NCBI RefSeq assembly: GCF_001643235.1
Contig: NZ_LQWY01000038.1
Span: forward strand, 1 to 64,000
Direction: 5' to 3'
Length of the DNA: 64,000 nt
Source: Domibacillus aminovorans
GTDB taxonomy: Bacteria > Bacillota > Bacilli > Bacillales > Domibacillaceae
A program made the translations under genes and the position numbers. The notes below the pieces were generated by a model. That model had not been told where the DNA came from. It searched no databases and was given only the letters and a program-made list of their open reading frames with translations. Positions 1-7,775 of this stretch are shown here, piece after piece (the stretch's first letter is position 1; every line of letters begins with the position of its first letter).

Positions 1-51
1 TGCCTTTTTCTCTAAATCGGAGATTTTAATTTTCATGGGAGTTAAAGAAGT

Positions 52-1179
52 TTATTTAAATCGATTGATTGAAAAAGGGGAAATGTTTTGTTCAGTCTTC
101 CCTGAAATAATCAATTCACTTAAAATCTGTCCAACTACACTGCTAAATTTAAAGCCATGTCCTGAGAAGCCTGATGCAATGGCAACGTTTGAATAGGTAG
201 GATGCAAATCGATAATGAAATCTTCATCAGGAGTCAGTGTATACATACAGGTTTTACCGTACTTCAATTGTTGTGTAGAAGGCATATAGTGATGTAAAAA
301 TTGTCTTAAATCTGTCGCGTCTCTCTCTAGTTCACCAAATCCCAGGATGGCATCATCTGGATTGATTGTTTCTCCTCCATCATGTCGGCCTACTTTTAAT
401 CCGGAACCATCGATGCTTGGAAAACCATAATATTGTCCTTGAGATGTCTCAAACGAAAAGGCTGGAAAATCCTTATGATTATATAAATCTTCATTGACAT
501 CAAACCAAGCAAATGTTTTTCTTACTGGATTTAGAGGAAGATTTAAATCCAACATGGAAAGGAGGCTTCCTGACCACGCTCCTGCTGAAACCACTAACGC
601 ATTAGCGCTAAAAGTTTGATCCTCGGTTTTGATGGTAACTCTTTTATCATGAACCAATAATTCTTTCACTTTACTATTGGTTAAGATGGTAGCTTCGTGT
701 CGCTCTGCAAGTTCTCGATATGCTTCAAGGCATTCCTCACATTTCAGCACTCCTGATGTTGGTTCGAAGCAACCAATGTACTTGTTCGGTAAAGTGATGC
801 CCGGCCAACGCTTATTCACTTCAATTGAACCTAAAATCTCAAGTGGCAATGAATAGGTTTTTGAACTTGAGATGATGTTCTGGATAAAATCCGTTTTTTC
901 GTGGCCCACGTTTAGAACCCCGGTTGGGAAAAATAATTGTTTTCCCGTCACTTTCTCTAAGTCGTTCCATAATTCTTGAGCCTTGAGCGCCAACGGAACA
1001 TATTCTTCACCTTCACCATACGCATGCCGAATAATTCTCGTGTCTCCGTGATGACTCCCTTTGTTATGGGGCGGGTTAAAGGAATCTACTAATAACGTTC
1101 TTTTCCCACTCTTTGATAAAAAATAACCTGCCGCCATCCCCATCGAACCTGCTCCAATTACAATTACGTCATAATGCAT
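52..1179 (-). CDS. solA: N-methyl-L-tryptophan/sarcosine oxidase-like FAD enzyme
   Basis: A 375-aa flavoprotein of the monomeric sarcosine oxidase/SolA family, which oxidatively demethylates N-methyl amino acids with release of hydrogen peroxide. The N-terminus shows the dinucleotide-binding motif GAGSMGMAAGYFLSKSG, an acidic residue ending the second strand (LLVD), and the family signature GSHHGDTRIIRHAYGEG at about residues 41-57. The C-terminal part has GFSGHGFKFSSVVG, the FAD-contacting segment of the family. Length is typical (370-390 aa). It starts at the ATG complementary to 1177-1179, with GGAGG just upstream. It has no operon partners. The substrate (sarcosine, N-methyltryptophan or another secondary amine) cannot be decided from sequence. 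Confidence 0.8.
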   Translation of the reverse strand: MHYDVIVIGAGSMGMAAGYFLSKSGKRTLLVDSFNPPHNKGSHHGDTRIIRHAYGEGEEYVPLALKAQELWNDLEKVTGKQLFFPTGVLNVGHEKTDFIQNIISSSKTYSLPLEILGSIEVNKRWPGITLPNKYIGCFEPTSGVLKCEECLEAYRELAERHEATILTNSKVKELLVHDKRVTIKTEDQTFSANALVVSAGAWSGSLLSMLDLNLPLNPVRKTFAWFDVNEDLYNHKDFPAFSFETSQGQYYGFPSIDGSGLKVGRHDGGETINPDDAILGFGELERDATDLRQFLHHYMPSTQQLKYGKTCMYTLTPDEDFIIDLHPTYSNVAIASGFSGHGFKFSSVVGQILSELIISGKTEQNISPFSINRFK

Positions 1180-1262
1180 AGTACGTTACCCCTCCTTGTA
1201 ATAAATCCCCCTGTAACTAAAGTATTAAGTATTGGCAAATATTCTCCTGAAATCAAAATTTT

Positions 1263-1629
1263 GTGGATTTAGTGAAGAATAATGTTGTTATGCCAATAGA
1301 AAAAATTTATGATCCAATCAGTAAGAAAGCAATTGGAATTCATCACTTTGCAGCTGCTTTAAACAGCGTAGTATTTTTAGTTGGAACACAGTTGTCTGAC
1401 TATGGTGGCTGGGCAGGCGATGTGATCTCACTCTCTCGTTTTGTACCACGAAGGTGCTTATAACTCAGTTTATGATGCAGCTATGGATGTAATAGATTCT
1501 AGTATTGGTTCTTTTCCATCAGACGATTTGATTGCTGGTGTGGATGCGTTAAATACTGGACAAATACTTATTAATAGTAATAATACTTTACGTTTATACC
1601 AGATGCAAAAAGCACGACAAAAACAATAA
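1263..1629 (+). pseudogene. Frameshifted gene remnant, unknown family
   Basis: Two overlapping open frames appear to be one protein broken by a frameshift near 1440. The first frame (1263-1463) ends in a YGGWAGDVISLS-like segment and the second (1441-1629) continues with YHEGAYNSVYDAAMD and FPSDDLIAGVDALNTGQIL. There is no ribosome binding site before 1263 and the frame is closed by TGA at 1248, so the 5' end is probably also missing. Composition is protein-like, but I do not recognise the family. It lies between the oxidase gene and an insertion sequence, in keeping with local decay. Confidence 0.4.
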
Positions 1630-1778
1630 AAAAATATGTATTGATGATGTTCTGATAAAACCATGAATCAAGCATGGTAGTTAATCTTCTTTATCGGTTT
1701 TAAAATAAACTGCGAAGCCAAGGAATCGCTTCTGTAGTGAAAAAAGTGTAAATGACCGCAAGCTAACAAAGAAAGGCG

Positions 1779-2582
1779 GGTTCTGGTGCAAATAATTGGG
1801 GAAGATATAAAGAGGCGAAAAGTTTCCTAGTGGAATCTGGTCTTAAGCAACAATTCCAAATAGTTGATGAATGAACGTTATTTGATTTTGGACAGAGTTA
1901 TCCCTTAGAAGGGGTTGCTTCTTTTTCAGCATATGCATCGCTTCCACTCCATAAATAATCCGTTTAGCCGTTCGGAAGGACTTCAATCCTAACATAGAAT
2001 GAACTCGCTTTTTGATAAAACGATGATCCTGTTCCACGATATTGTTTAAATATTTCTTTTGTCTGAGTTGCATGCCTGTCGGCATGCTTTTTGTTTCTTG
2101 TAAGGCTTTGATGGCTAGAGGATAAGCAGGGTTTTTATCCACTGTTATGACACGAGGTTTCGAAACATGAAAAGACCGCAAAGCTTTCTTGAAAAAGCGT
2201 TTTGCAGCCTTGTAGTCTCTTGTTTTACTTAGGTGAAAATCGATGGTGTTTCCTTTCCAATCGACAGCACGATACAGGTACATCCATTGACCTTTTACTT
2301 TGACATACGTTTCATCGACTCGCCAGGAGTCATTTGTTTGCTTAAGATGACGCCGTACTCTTTCATCTAATTCCAGTCCATATTGATGAACCCAACGCAT
2401 AATCGTTGTGTGAGCCATCGATAAGCCCCGTTCTTCCATCATCTCCACCACATTACGAAGGCTTAAGTTGTACCGCAGGTACCACCTCACTGTTAACAAA
2501 ATAATGTCAGGCTGATCATGTTTCCACTTGAATAAATGTTGCTTTTTCATACTGATCACGCACCTTTTTTAAAGTAATAGTA
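1779..2582 (-). mobile_element. IS6-family (IS240-like) insertion sequence, right end missing
   Basis: The left terminal inverted repeat GGTTCTGGTGCAAA is present at 1779-1792. The matching right repeat is absent. Similarity to the intact right end of the deleted copy at 5010-5358 stops at about 2582, immediately before sequence that reads into an MFS transporter fragment. The element has therefore lost about 70 bp of its right end by deletion and should not transpose on its own. Confidence 0.85.
1843..2550 (-). CDS. IS6/IS240-type DDE transposase
   Basis: A 235-aa transposase of the IS6 family, close to IS240 of Bacillus thuringiensis. The DDE triad is visible as WRVDETYVKVKGQW (first Asp), VITVDKNPAYP (second Asp) and NNIVEQDHRFIK (Glu). 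The N-terminus KWKHDQPDIILLTVRWYLRYN is characteristic. The ATG at 2550 is preferred over a GTG three codons upstream because it gives the family's usual length. The frame is intact, so the enzyme could still act in trans on elements with both ends, such as the deleted copy at 5010-5358. Confidence 0.92.
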   Translation of the reverse strand: MKKQHLFKWKHDQPDIILLTVRWYLRYNLSLRNVVEMMEERGLSMAHTTIMRWVHQYGLELDERVRRHLKQTNDSWRVDETYVKVKGQWMYLYRAVDWKGNTIDFHLSKTRDYKAAKRFFKKALRSFHVSKPRVITVDKNPAYPLAIKALQETKSMPTGMQLRQKKYLNNIVEQDHRFIKKRVHSMLGLKSFRTAKRIIYGVEAMHMLKKKQPLLRDNSVQNQITFIHQLFGIVA

Positions 2583-3170
2583 CATGAGAAAAGTGCTCCA
2601 ATAAACAAAAGAGGAATTGTCGTAGGCGCTACAATTATGGTTTTAACTCAATTTGTCATGGCGGCTATTATGACCATGACACCGGTTCATATGGGACACC
2701 ATGGCCATGGTTTGAGAGAAGTCGGGTTGGTCATAGGTTTTCACATAGGCGCCATGTATTTTCCTTCGCCTTTGACAGGCCTGCTGGTAGATAAAGTCGG
2801 TCGTACTACTGTGGCTGTTGCTTCGGGTGTCACACTTCTGGCCTCTGGTATGCTAGCGGCTTTTGCACCGGCAGACTCAATGGTGCTGCTGATCTGCGCA
2901 TTAGTCTTGCTTGGTGTTGGCTGGAACTTTGGCTTAATAAGCGGAACGGCTCTCATTGTAGACGCAGCACATCCATCTATCCGCGCAAAAACACAGGGAT
3001 CGGTTGATGTCTTGCTTGCATTATCAGGTGCCTCAGGAGGTGCGCTATCAGGAATGGTAGTTGCTCACTCTAGTTATGCAGCACTATCACTTTCTGGAGC
3101 TGTTTTGTCACTGTTGCTTATTCCTGTAATTGTTTGGTCTCGTAAGGCTCAAAGCAAAGAGCTGATATAA
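2583..3170 (+). pseudogene. MFS transporter, C-terminal half only
   Basis: The reading frame is open from the IS breakpoint at 2583 and encodes the second six-helix half of a major facilitator. It begins NKRGIVVGATIMVLTQFVM in a helix-7-like segment, then has a PLTGLLVDKVGRTTV loop resembling the conserved helix 8-9 (A-like) motif, and runs to a normal C-terminus at TAA 3168-3170. The N-terminal half is absent, replaced by the truncated IS6 element. An internal ATG at 2637 could be read as a start, but it has no ribosome binding site and lies inside a membrane helix. This is a non-functional remnant from a deletion that joined IS and transporter. Confidence 0.85.
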
Positions 3171-3238
3171 AGTTTTTCTTAATCAAATTCCTTATTCTTT
3201 AATGAGTCTTTCTTTTAAGTCAGTTATCGAAAGAGCCT

Positions 3239-3268
3239 TTTACTCAACAGTTTTGGTCAACTGTTGGT
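3239..3268. repeat. Degenerate repeated palindrome, copy 1 of 2
   Basis: CAACAGTT-TTGGTC-AACTGTTG forms a perfect 8-bp inverted repeat. A related copy (about 23 of 26 positions, beginning TACTCAACAGTTT) lies at 4981-5006, ending just before the inverted repeat of the deleted IS6 element. Its function is unknown. It may be the terminus of a lost element. Confidence 0.35.
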
Positions 3269-3423
3269 TAAGCCAACGTAATTCCTGCTTACATTTATAG
3301 GCGTAATGCACATCAATTCTTTTAAATAACGTTTCAATATTCCACCATAATTTTTCCAGTTATCTTTTAAAGTTCTAGAATATGATACAATATATTTCAC
3401 GAAATGATATATAGGTGGGAAAA

Positions 3424-3570
3424 ATGATAAAACATCCCAATAGATATTCTTGGCTCAGTTATACAGCATTTATTTTAGGTATATTACTGGCTGCTTCACC
3501 CGTGATTCAAGCTCAGATCGTATCCAAAGAGATGAGAAGAAGCTTCTTACTTTTGTTGATCTTATTTTAG
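3424..3570 (+). CDS. Small hydrophobic protein, possibly frameshifted
   Basis: A 48-aa ORF beginning MIKHPNRYSWLSYTAF, with a good ribosome binding site (AGGTGGGA) just upstream. It contains one clear membrane helix (FILGILLAASPVI) and a second hydrophobic run (SFLLLLILF) cut by TAG at 3568-3570. An overlapping frame continues with LGLIMLGFVSFLLYIPGHK to a stop at 3668, another credible membrane segment. The original gene may therefore have been a two-helix protein of about 80 residues broken by a frameshift near 3550. I do not recognise the family. Confidence 0.4.
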   Translation: MIKHPNRYSWLSYTAFILGILLAASPVIQAQIVSKEMRRSFLLLLILF

Positions 3571-3872
3571 GCCTCATCATGCTTGGTTTTGTAAGTTTTC
3601 TTCTCTACATACCGGGTCATAAATTCTCCAACGTCACATATTTTATTTCGCAAACGCTGCTGATTTAGTAGTGTTTGCAGTTTATATTCAGCTATGCCGC
3701 AATATGAATGAACTGTTGAGTAATAACCATCTTGTTTTTTCTTTCTTGAACTATTGCACTCGCTAGTTGAATAAGTTTTTATATAGTACAATGAGAGAAT
3801 ATAAAGCTTTGACAATAAAAAATGATTAACTTTTTACCATCAAAATATGCTAATAGAAACAGGGGGATCATT
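3571..3872. other. Intergenic region without recognisable gene
   Basis: About 300 bp of AT-rich DNA. No ORF with a credible ribosome binding site is seen on either strand. A TTGACA box at 3809-3814 could belong to a promoter for the leader ORF at 3873, but I see no convincing -10 at the right distance. Confidence 0.4.
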
Positions 3873-3989
3873 ATGCCATTATCAAATATAAATCTATACA
3901 CTTGGAAGCCATTTTCAACATCACCGCCACCACCGTTTACTCCAGCTGTTGGGTCAGCACTGAATAAGCTTATATTTAAAACAGATTAA
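3873..3989 (+). CDS. 38-aa proline-rich leader-type peptide upstream of EamA gene
   Basis: A short ORF with an excellent ribosome binding site (AGGGGGA, 5-6 nt spacing) encoding MPLSNINLYTWKPFST followed by SPPPPFTPAVG and ending NKLIFKTD. Four consecutive proline codons (3924-3935) are a known type of EF-P-dependent slow site for ribosomes. The last codons (3967-3977) form one arm of an 11-bp hairpin with 3999-4009, and a second hairpin follows directly (3991-4021). The gene for an EamA transporter starts 47 bp after the stop codon. Position and structure suggest a regulatory leader peptide. A small functional protein is the alternative. No family is recognised. Confidence 0.5.
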   Translation: MPLSNINLYTWKPFSTSPPPPFTPAVGSALNKLIFKTD

Positions 3990-4029
3990 GAATCTGCGAA
4001 ATATAAGCTGTTTCGCAGATTCGAAGGAG
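3967..4029 (+). promoter_or_regulatory. Two competing hairpins before the EamA ribosome binding site
   Basis: Hairpin 1 pairs AGCTTATATTT (3967-3977) with AAATATAAGCT (3999-4009), 11 perfect pairs. Hairpin 2 pairs AATCTGCGAAA (3991-4001) with TTTCGCAGATT (4011-4021), also 11 perfect pairs with a 9-nt loop. They overlap at 3999-4001, so they exclude each other. The 5' arm of hairpin 1 lies in the leader ORF, so a translating ribosome would open it. Hairpin 2 ends one nucleotide before the Shine-Dalgarno GAAGGAG (4023-4029). There is no U-tract, so control would act on translation or RNA stability rather than termination. Confidence 0.6.
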
Positions 4030-4035
4030 TAAACG

Positions 4036-4929
4036 ATGAAATCTAAAATTCAGTTTATATTATCAATGATCATCTTTGGTACGATTGGTTTAGTTCAAAG
4101 ATACATTGATTTATCTTCGAGTGAAACAGCTTTACTAAGTAGTTCAATCGGGTGTCTATTTTTAATGTTCGTATTTTTTACGATGAAAAAATCCATTCCG
4201 TGGAAATTAGTGGAAGCGAATGCTTTCGTCTTATTTCTTTCTGGTATAGCATTAGGAGGGAATTGGATTTTCCTCTATCAATCTTATGATCATACAACCA
4301 TTACTAACGCAACATTGGGGTATTACTTTGCTCCTGTGTTTGTCATGATTCTCTCACCAATCATTCTTAAGGAACAATTACCGATCAAAAAGATGGTTTG
4401 TATTGGTGTTGCGATATTAGGGATGGTATTGATTGTTGGAAATGGTATCAGTGCGTCTGGAAAAGGGGATCTACTTGGGATCTTTTTTGGATTAGTCGCA
4501 GCTGCATTTTACGCTGCATTAATGTTATTAAATAAATTTATTTACAATATGGACAAGCTAGAAATTACCATCATCCAGCTCGGAACAACTGCGTTACTTC
4601 TCTTGCCATATGTGCTTTTTACTGAGGGAGTCAGTATCTTGGAAGTAGCAAGATCATCCATTCCTTTTATCATCCTATTAGGGATTGTTAACATGGGTAT
4701 TGGATTTTGGTTATTTTTCTCAGGGATGCAAAAACTAAAGGGACAGAGCATTGCAATGCTCAGCTATGTAGATCCATTCGTAGCTATCCTGATTTCTGCT
4801 GTTATCTTGCAAGAACAAATGACAGCTGTTCAAATGCTTGGTGGAGCGCTTCTTTTAGGCTCAACATTTGTTAGCGAAAATAAATCAATCACATTTCCAA
4901 AACGATTCATGAAAGTCCCAATTAAATAA
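4036..4929 (+). CDS. EamA/DMT-family transporter
   Basis: A 297-aa integral membrane protein of the drug/metabolite transporter superfamily with two repeated five-helix EamA domains (roughly residues 5-137 and 147-282). It shows the usual repeat pattern, for example TNATLGYYFAPVFVMILSPI at the end of repeat 1 and SYVDPFVAILISAVILQEQ at the end of repeat 2. Such proteins export amino acids or small metabolites; the substrate is not predictable. It starts at ATG 4036 with GAAGGAG 6 nt upstream. It is monocistronic, preceded by a leader ORF with mutually exclusive hairpins and followed by a strong terminator. Confidence 0.88.
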   Translation: MKSKIQFILSMIIFGTIGLVQRYIDLSSSETALLSSSIGCLFLMFVFFTMKKSIPWKLVEANAFVLFLSGIALGGNWIFLYQSYDHTTITNATLGYYFAPVFVMILSPIILKEQLPIKKMVCIGVAILGMVLIVGNGISASGKGDLLGIFFGLVAAAFYAALMLLNKFIYNMDKLEITIIQLGTTALLLLPYVLFTEGVSILEVARSSIPFIILLGIVNMGIGFWLFFSGMQKLKGQSIAMLSYVDPFVAILISAVILQEQMTAVQMLGGALLLGSTFVSENKSITFPKRFMKVPIK

Positions 4930-4934
4930 CGTAC

Positions 4935-4969
4935 AAAACAGCGAGAACCATTTGGTTCCCGCTGTTTTT
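4935..4969 (+). terminator. Rho-independent terminator after EamA gene
   Basis: AAAACAGCGAGAACC pairs with GGTTCCCGCTGTTTT around an ATTT loop and is followed by T residues, a few bases after the EamA stop codon. Confidence 0.85.
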
Positions 4970-4980
4970 GTATGATAAGA

Positions 4981-5006
4981 TACTCAACAGTTTCGGTCTA
5001 CTGTCG
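4981..5006. repeat. Degenerate repeated palindrome, copy 2 of 2
   Basis: TACTCAACAGTTTCGGTCTACTGT matches the motif at 3240-3265 with a few substitutions. It ends next to the left inverted repeat of the IS6-derived element at 5010. Confidence 0.35.
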
Positions 5007-5009
5007 AAC

Positions 5010-5358
5010 GGTTCTGGTGCAAATATGGTAGTTATTAAAAAAGACGTATGAAACTTTATCAGAATCGCTAGTTAAGCTGATAGACCAAACAATTGATGGA
5101 TGAACGTTATTTGATTTTTGACAGAGTTATCCCTTAGAAGAAGTTGCTTCTTTTTCAGCATATGACCCCATAAATAATCTGTTTAGCCGTTTGGAAGGAC
5201 TTCAATCCTAATATAGAACGAACTCGCTTCTTGATAAAACGATTTGAATAAATGTTGCTTTTCCATACTGATCACGCACCTTTTTTAAAGTAATAGTATT
5301 AGTATCTCCAAGATTTAAAGATGATTTGCAACTGTCCCTAAGTTTTTGCACCAGAACC
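5010..5358 (-). mobile_element. 349-bp internally deleted IS6/IS240 derivative (MITE-like)
   Basis: Both terminal repeats are intact: GGTTCTGGTGCAAA at 5010-5023 and TTTGCACCAGAACC at 5345-5358. The interior matches the two edges of the full transposase gene: the 3' end of the gene down to the GATAAAACGAT region (about 5090-5241), then a direct jump to the 5' end at TTGAATAAATGTTGCTTTT (about 5242). The central part of about 500 bp, including the catalytic triad, is gone. No 8-bp target duplication is visible (TGTCGAAC on the left, GTTTTTAT on the right). It could be mobilised in trans by an intact IS6 transposase. Confidence 0.88.
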
Positions 5359-5658
5359 GTTTTTATTTATTTTGAAAGTCCGTAGCATGCCAACCTTCCC
5401 TTTTTTAAGAAACGACCTTGACCAGAACAGGATTCGATCCATTCCTTGGGATTCCGGTTTGGGCAGCGTTTCAACGATTATGTCCCATCATAAGGATAAT
5501 TTGCTGTCTCATACAGCGTGGGAATTTATGAGTATGGTGAGGGAGCATGCAGTAGGATGGAGGACGCAAGAATAGGGAGTCTCTTCATTTTTCTAAATTT
5601 CACAAACACGATTTTGGTTAAGTCTATTTACAACATTTAGGAAGCATACTTACTTTTC
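5359..5658. other. Intergenic region, no supported gene
   Basis: An open frame at 5372-5575 on the plus strand starts with TTG, has no ribosome binding site and matches no family I know. I see no other feature until the vmlR promoter. Confidence 0.4.
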
Positions 5659-5674
5659 CTTTTTCAGATGAGTT

Positions 5675-5684
5675 ATGCTACAAT
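5675..5684 (+). promoter_or_regulatory. vmlR promoter, extended -10
   Basis: TGCTACAAT gives a TGN-extended -10 box (TACAAT at 5679-5684) with no good -35 box. It lies about 25 bp before the leader ORF at 5708, so the transcript would include the whole attenuator. Confidence 0.5.
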
Positions 5685-5707
5685 GTTTTTATTAAATGAT
5701 AGAAGGG

Positions 5708-5746
5708 ATGATGGGTGGACGATGGACAAATAATCTTATTTTTTAA
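5708..5746 (+). CDS. vmlR leader peptide (12 aa)
   Basis: A short ORF, MMGGRWTNNLIF, with AGAAGGG as ribosome binding site. Its last codons (5731-5741) are complementary to 5776-5786, so translation of the leader controls downstream RNA folding. Leader ORFs of this kind are established for vmlR of B. subtilis, where an antibiotic-stalled ribosome induces expression. Assignment rests on position and complementarity. Confidence 0.65.
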   Translation: MMGGRWTNNLIF

Positions 5747-5890
5747 ATTTGAAATCGCATATTTCAAATGATACGAAATAGGATTAGTCTGCCCATTTTC
5801 TATAAACTGTAGAGCTATTTAATGAAATAGCTTATTTGAGCAATGTGAAAATGCGACTAATCCTTCCAAATGAATTGGGAGGGTTTTTTA
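5731..5890 (+). promoter_or_regulatory. Ribosome-mediated transcription attenuator of vmlR
   Basis: Three alternative pairings are visible. (1) TAATCTTATTT (5731-5741) with AAATAGGATTA (5776-5786), one G-U pair, acting as anti-antiterminator. (2) AGGATTAGTC (5780-5789) with GACTAATCCT (5855-5864), a perfect antiterminator. (3) A terminator stem from AATCCTTCC (5859-5867) with GGGAGGGTT (5877-5885) followed by T residues. Pairing 2 destroys the terminator and pairing 1 prevents pairing 2. A ribosome stalled in the leader would block pairing 1 and turn the gene on. Two further local hairpins (5747-5769 and 5813-5832) lie between. Confidence 0.75.
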
Positions 5891-5919
5891 TTCTCCCTTT
5901 AAAGAGAGGGATAGATTTT

Positions 5920-7548
5920 ATGAAAGAATTACTAAAATTACGAAATATCAGCTTTGAAATAATGGATCTTACAGTTTTTGAAGACGTAAAAGCTAGTGTA
6001 CAACAAGGAGATATCATCGGAGTCATTGGCAAAAATGGTGCTGGGAAATCTACCTTGTTGCAATTAATTAACAATGGCTTAGTGCCAGCAAAAGGACAAA
6101 TTCAATGGCTACAACAGAACTTGAAAATTGTTTTGGTCGAACAAGAAACCGAGTCATATTCTTCCGAAGCAGTGACACATTTAGAAGGCACTTTACTAGA
6201 GAAATGGCATGTACCAACCCACAATTTTTCACAATTAAGTGGCGGAGAAAAATTGAAAGCACGACTTGCAAAAGGTTTTTCAAAAGATGCACACCTTTTA
6301 CTATTAGACGAACCGACAAATCATCTCGATGAACAAAGTACGGAGTTCCTCAATGAACAAATTAAGAATTATAAAGGTACCATTATTATTGTTTCGCACG
6401 ATCGTTATTTTTTAGATGCTGTTGCAACAACAATTTGGTCGGTTGAAGGTAAAAAACTTATTGAACATAAAGGTAATTATTCTAGTTATATGGAGGTTCG
6501 CGAACAGAAAAGACTTACTCAGCAACGAGAATATGAAAAACAGCAAAAAATGGTTGAACGCATTGAAGCGCAAATGAATGAGCTCACTTCTTGGTCGAAA
6601 AAAGCTCATGCACAATCGACAAAAAAGGAAGGCTTTAAAGAACACTATCGCGTAAAAGCAAAGCGCATGGATGCACAAGTAAAATCAAAACGAAAGCGTC
6701 TTGAAAAAGAGCTTGAAAAAGCAAAAGCTGAACCTGTTGAGTCAGAATATAATGTACGCTTTTCAATTAAAGCAAATAACAAGGTAGGAAAACGGTTTTT
6801 AGAAGTTAAGAATTTAACAAAGGCTTTTGACGGACGAACACTATTTAAAAACGTCAATTTTACGATTCAGCATGGTGAGAAGGTTTCAATAATAGGTCCG
6901 AATAGTAGTGGAAAGACAACTTTATTGAAAGTAATTGTTGGACAGGAAACCTTTGCGGGCGATGTATGGATTTCACCATCTGCAAATATTGGTTATTTAA
7001 CGCAAGAAGTGTTTGATTTACCACTTGAACAAACACCCGAGCAGCTATTTTATAAAGAAACATTCGAAGCGAGAGGAAAAGTTCAAAATTTAATGAAGCA
7101 TTTAGGATTTACAGCGTCTCAATGGACAGTGCCAATCACGAACATGAGTATGGGTGAGCGTGTAAAGTGCAAGCTGATGGCGTATATATTAGATGAAAAA
7201 GATGTGCTTATTTTAGATGAGCCGACAAATCATCTTGACCTACCTTCACGTGAACATCTTGAAAATACATTAGCACAATATAATGGTACACTGCTTGTTG
7301 TTTCACATGATCGGTACTTCCTTGAAAAAACGACTAGCAGTAGACTGGTATTTTCAAATAATAGCATACAGAAGCAATTGAAAGAAACATCTCAAAAAAG
7401 AGATAATCTCGCTGAATTACGTTTGAAGCTTGAAACAGAAAGACAAGAAGTTTTAGGGAAGCTATGCTTTTTAACTTCAAAAGATGAAGCATACGCGGAA
7501 CTTGACAAAAAATTTAAAGAACTCACGAAGCAAATAAATGAGCTTTAA
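5920..7548 (+). CDS. vmlR: ABC-F ribosome protection protein VmlR
   Basis: A 542-aa soluble protein with two ATPase domains and no membrane segments. It dislodges lincosamides, streptogramin A and pleuromutilins from the ribosome in its B. subtilis homologue. Domain 1 has Walker A GKNGAGKST, signature LSGGEKLKAR and LLLDEPTNHLDE. The interdomain linker is highly charged and coiled (about residues 190-290). Domain 2 has GPNSSGKTT, MSMGERVK and LILDEPTNHLD. Long stretches are recognisably VmlR (for example EKWHVPTHNFSQLSGGEK and KKAHAQSTKKEGFKE). The ATG at 5920 is chosen over an upstream frame start because it has AAAGAGAGGGA and aligns with the family start (MKELLKLRNISFE). Expression is probably induced through the upstream attenuator. 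Confidence 0.93.
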   Translation: MKELLKLRNISFEIMDLTVFEDVKASVQQGDIIGVIGKNGAGKSTLLQLINNGLVPAKGQIQWLQQNLKIVLVEQETESYSSEAVTHLEGTLLEKWHVPTHNFSQLSGGEKLKARLAKGFSKDAHLLLLDEPTNHLDEQSTEFLNEQIKNYKGTIIIVSHDRYFLDAVATTIWSVEGKKLIEHKGNYSSYMEVREQKRLTQQREYEKQQKMVERIEAQMNELTSWSKKAHAQSTKKEGFKEHYRVKAKRMDAQVKSKRKRLEKELEKAKAEPVESEYNVRFSIKANNKVGKRFLEVKNLTKAFDGRTLFKNVNFTIQHGEKVSIIGPNSSGKTTLLKVIVGQETFAGDVWISPSANIGYLTQEVFDLPLEQTPEQLFYKETFEARGKVQNLMKHLGFTASQWTVPITNMSMGERVKCKLMAYILDEKDVLILDEPTNHLDLPSREHLENTLAQYNGTLLVVSHDRYFLEKTTSSRLVFSNNSIQKQLKETSQKRDNLAELRLKLETERQEVLGKLCFLTSKDEAYAELDKKFKELTKQINEL

Positions 7549-7729
7549 TCGAAGAAACTTATAATTGTAAACTTTTATAAGCTTAGTTAAGTAAGGATAA
7601 ATAATTTATTATAGTCAATCCTTAAACGTGGGCTTGCTAAAATCTGAACGAACTTGATTATGCTAATGATGAACTATTTATGTTCGAAAAAAATCTGTTT
7701 GCTGGTAGGACACCTATATGAATGTAAAG

Positions 7730-7775
7730 AAAAAATCCAGTGAGGAATTTCATTTCTCTCTGGATTTTTTCTTTT
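7730..7775 (+). terminator. Terminator downstream of vmlR
   Basis: AAAAATCCAG pairs with CTGGATTTTTT, with GAG/CTC continuing the stem, followed by T-rich DNA. It lies about 180 bp after the vmlR stop. The stretch 7549-7729 contains no gene I can support. Confidence 0.75.

Noticed and set aside
3239-3355. Minus-strand open stretch reading WWNIETLFKRIDVHYAYKCK
   Set aside because: It is short, has no start codon with a ribosome binding site, and cannot be tied to a family; it might be a gene fragment, but support is too weak.
5372-5575. Open frame of 67 codons after the miniature IS
   Set aside because: TTG start, no ribosome binding site, no recognisable motif.
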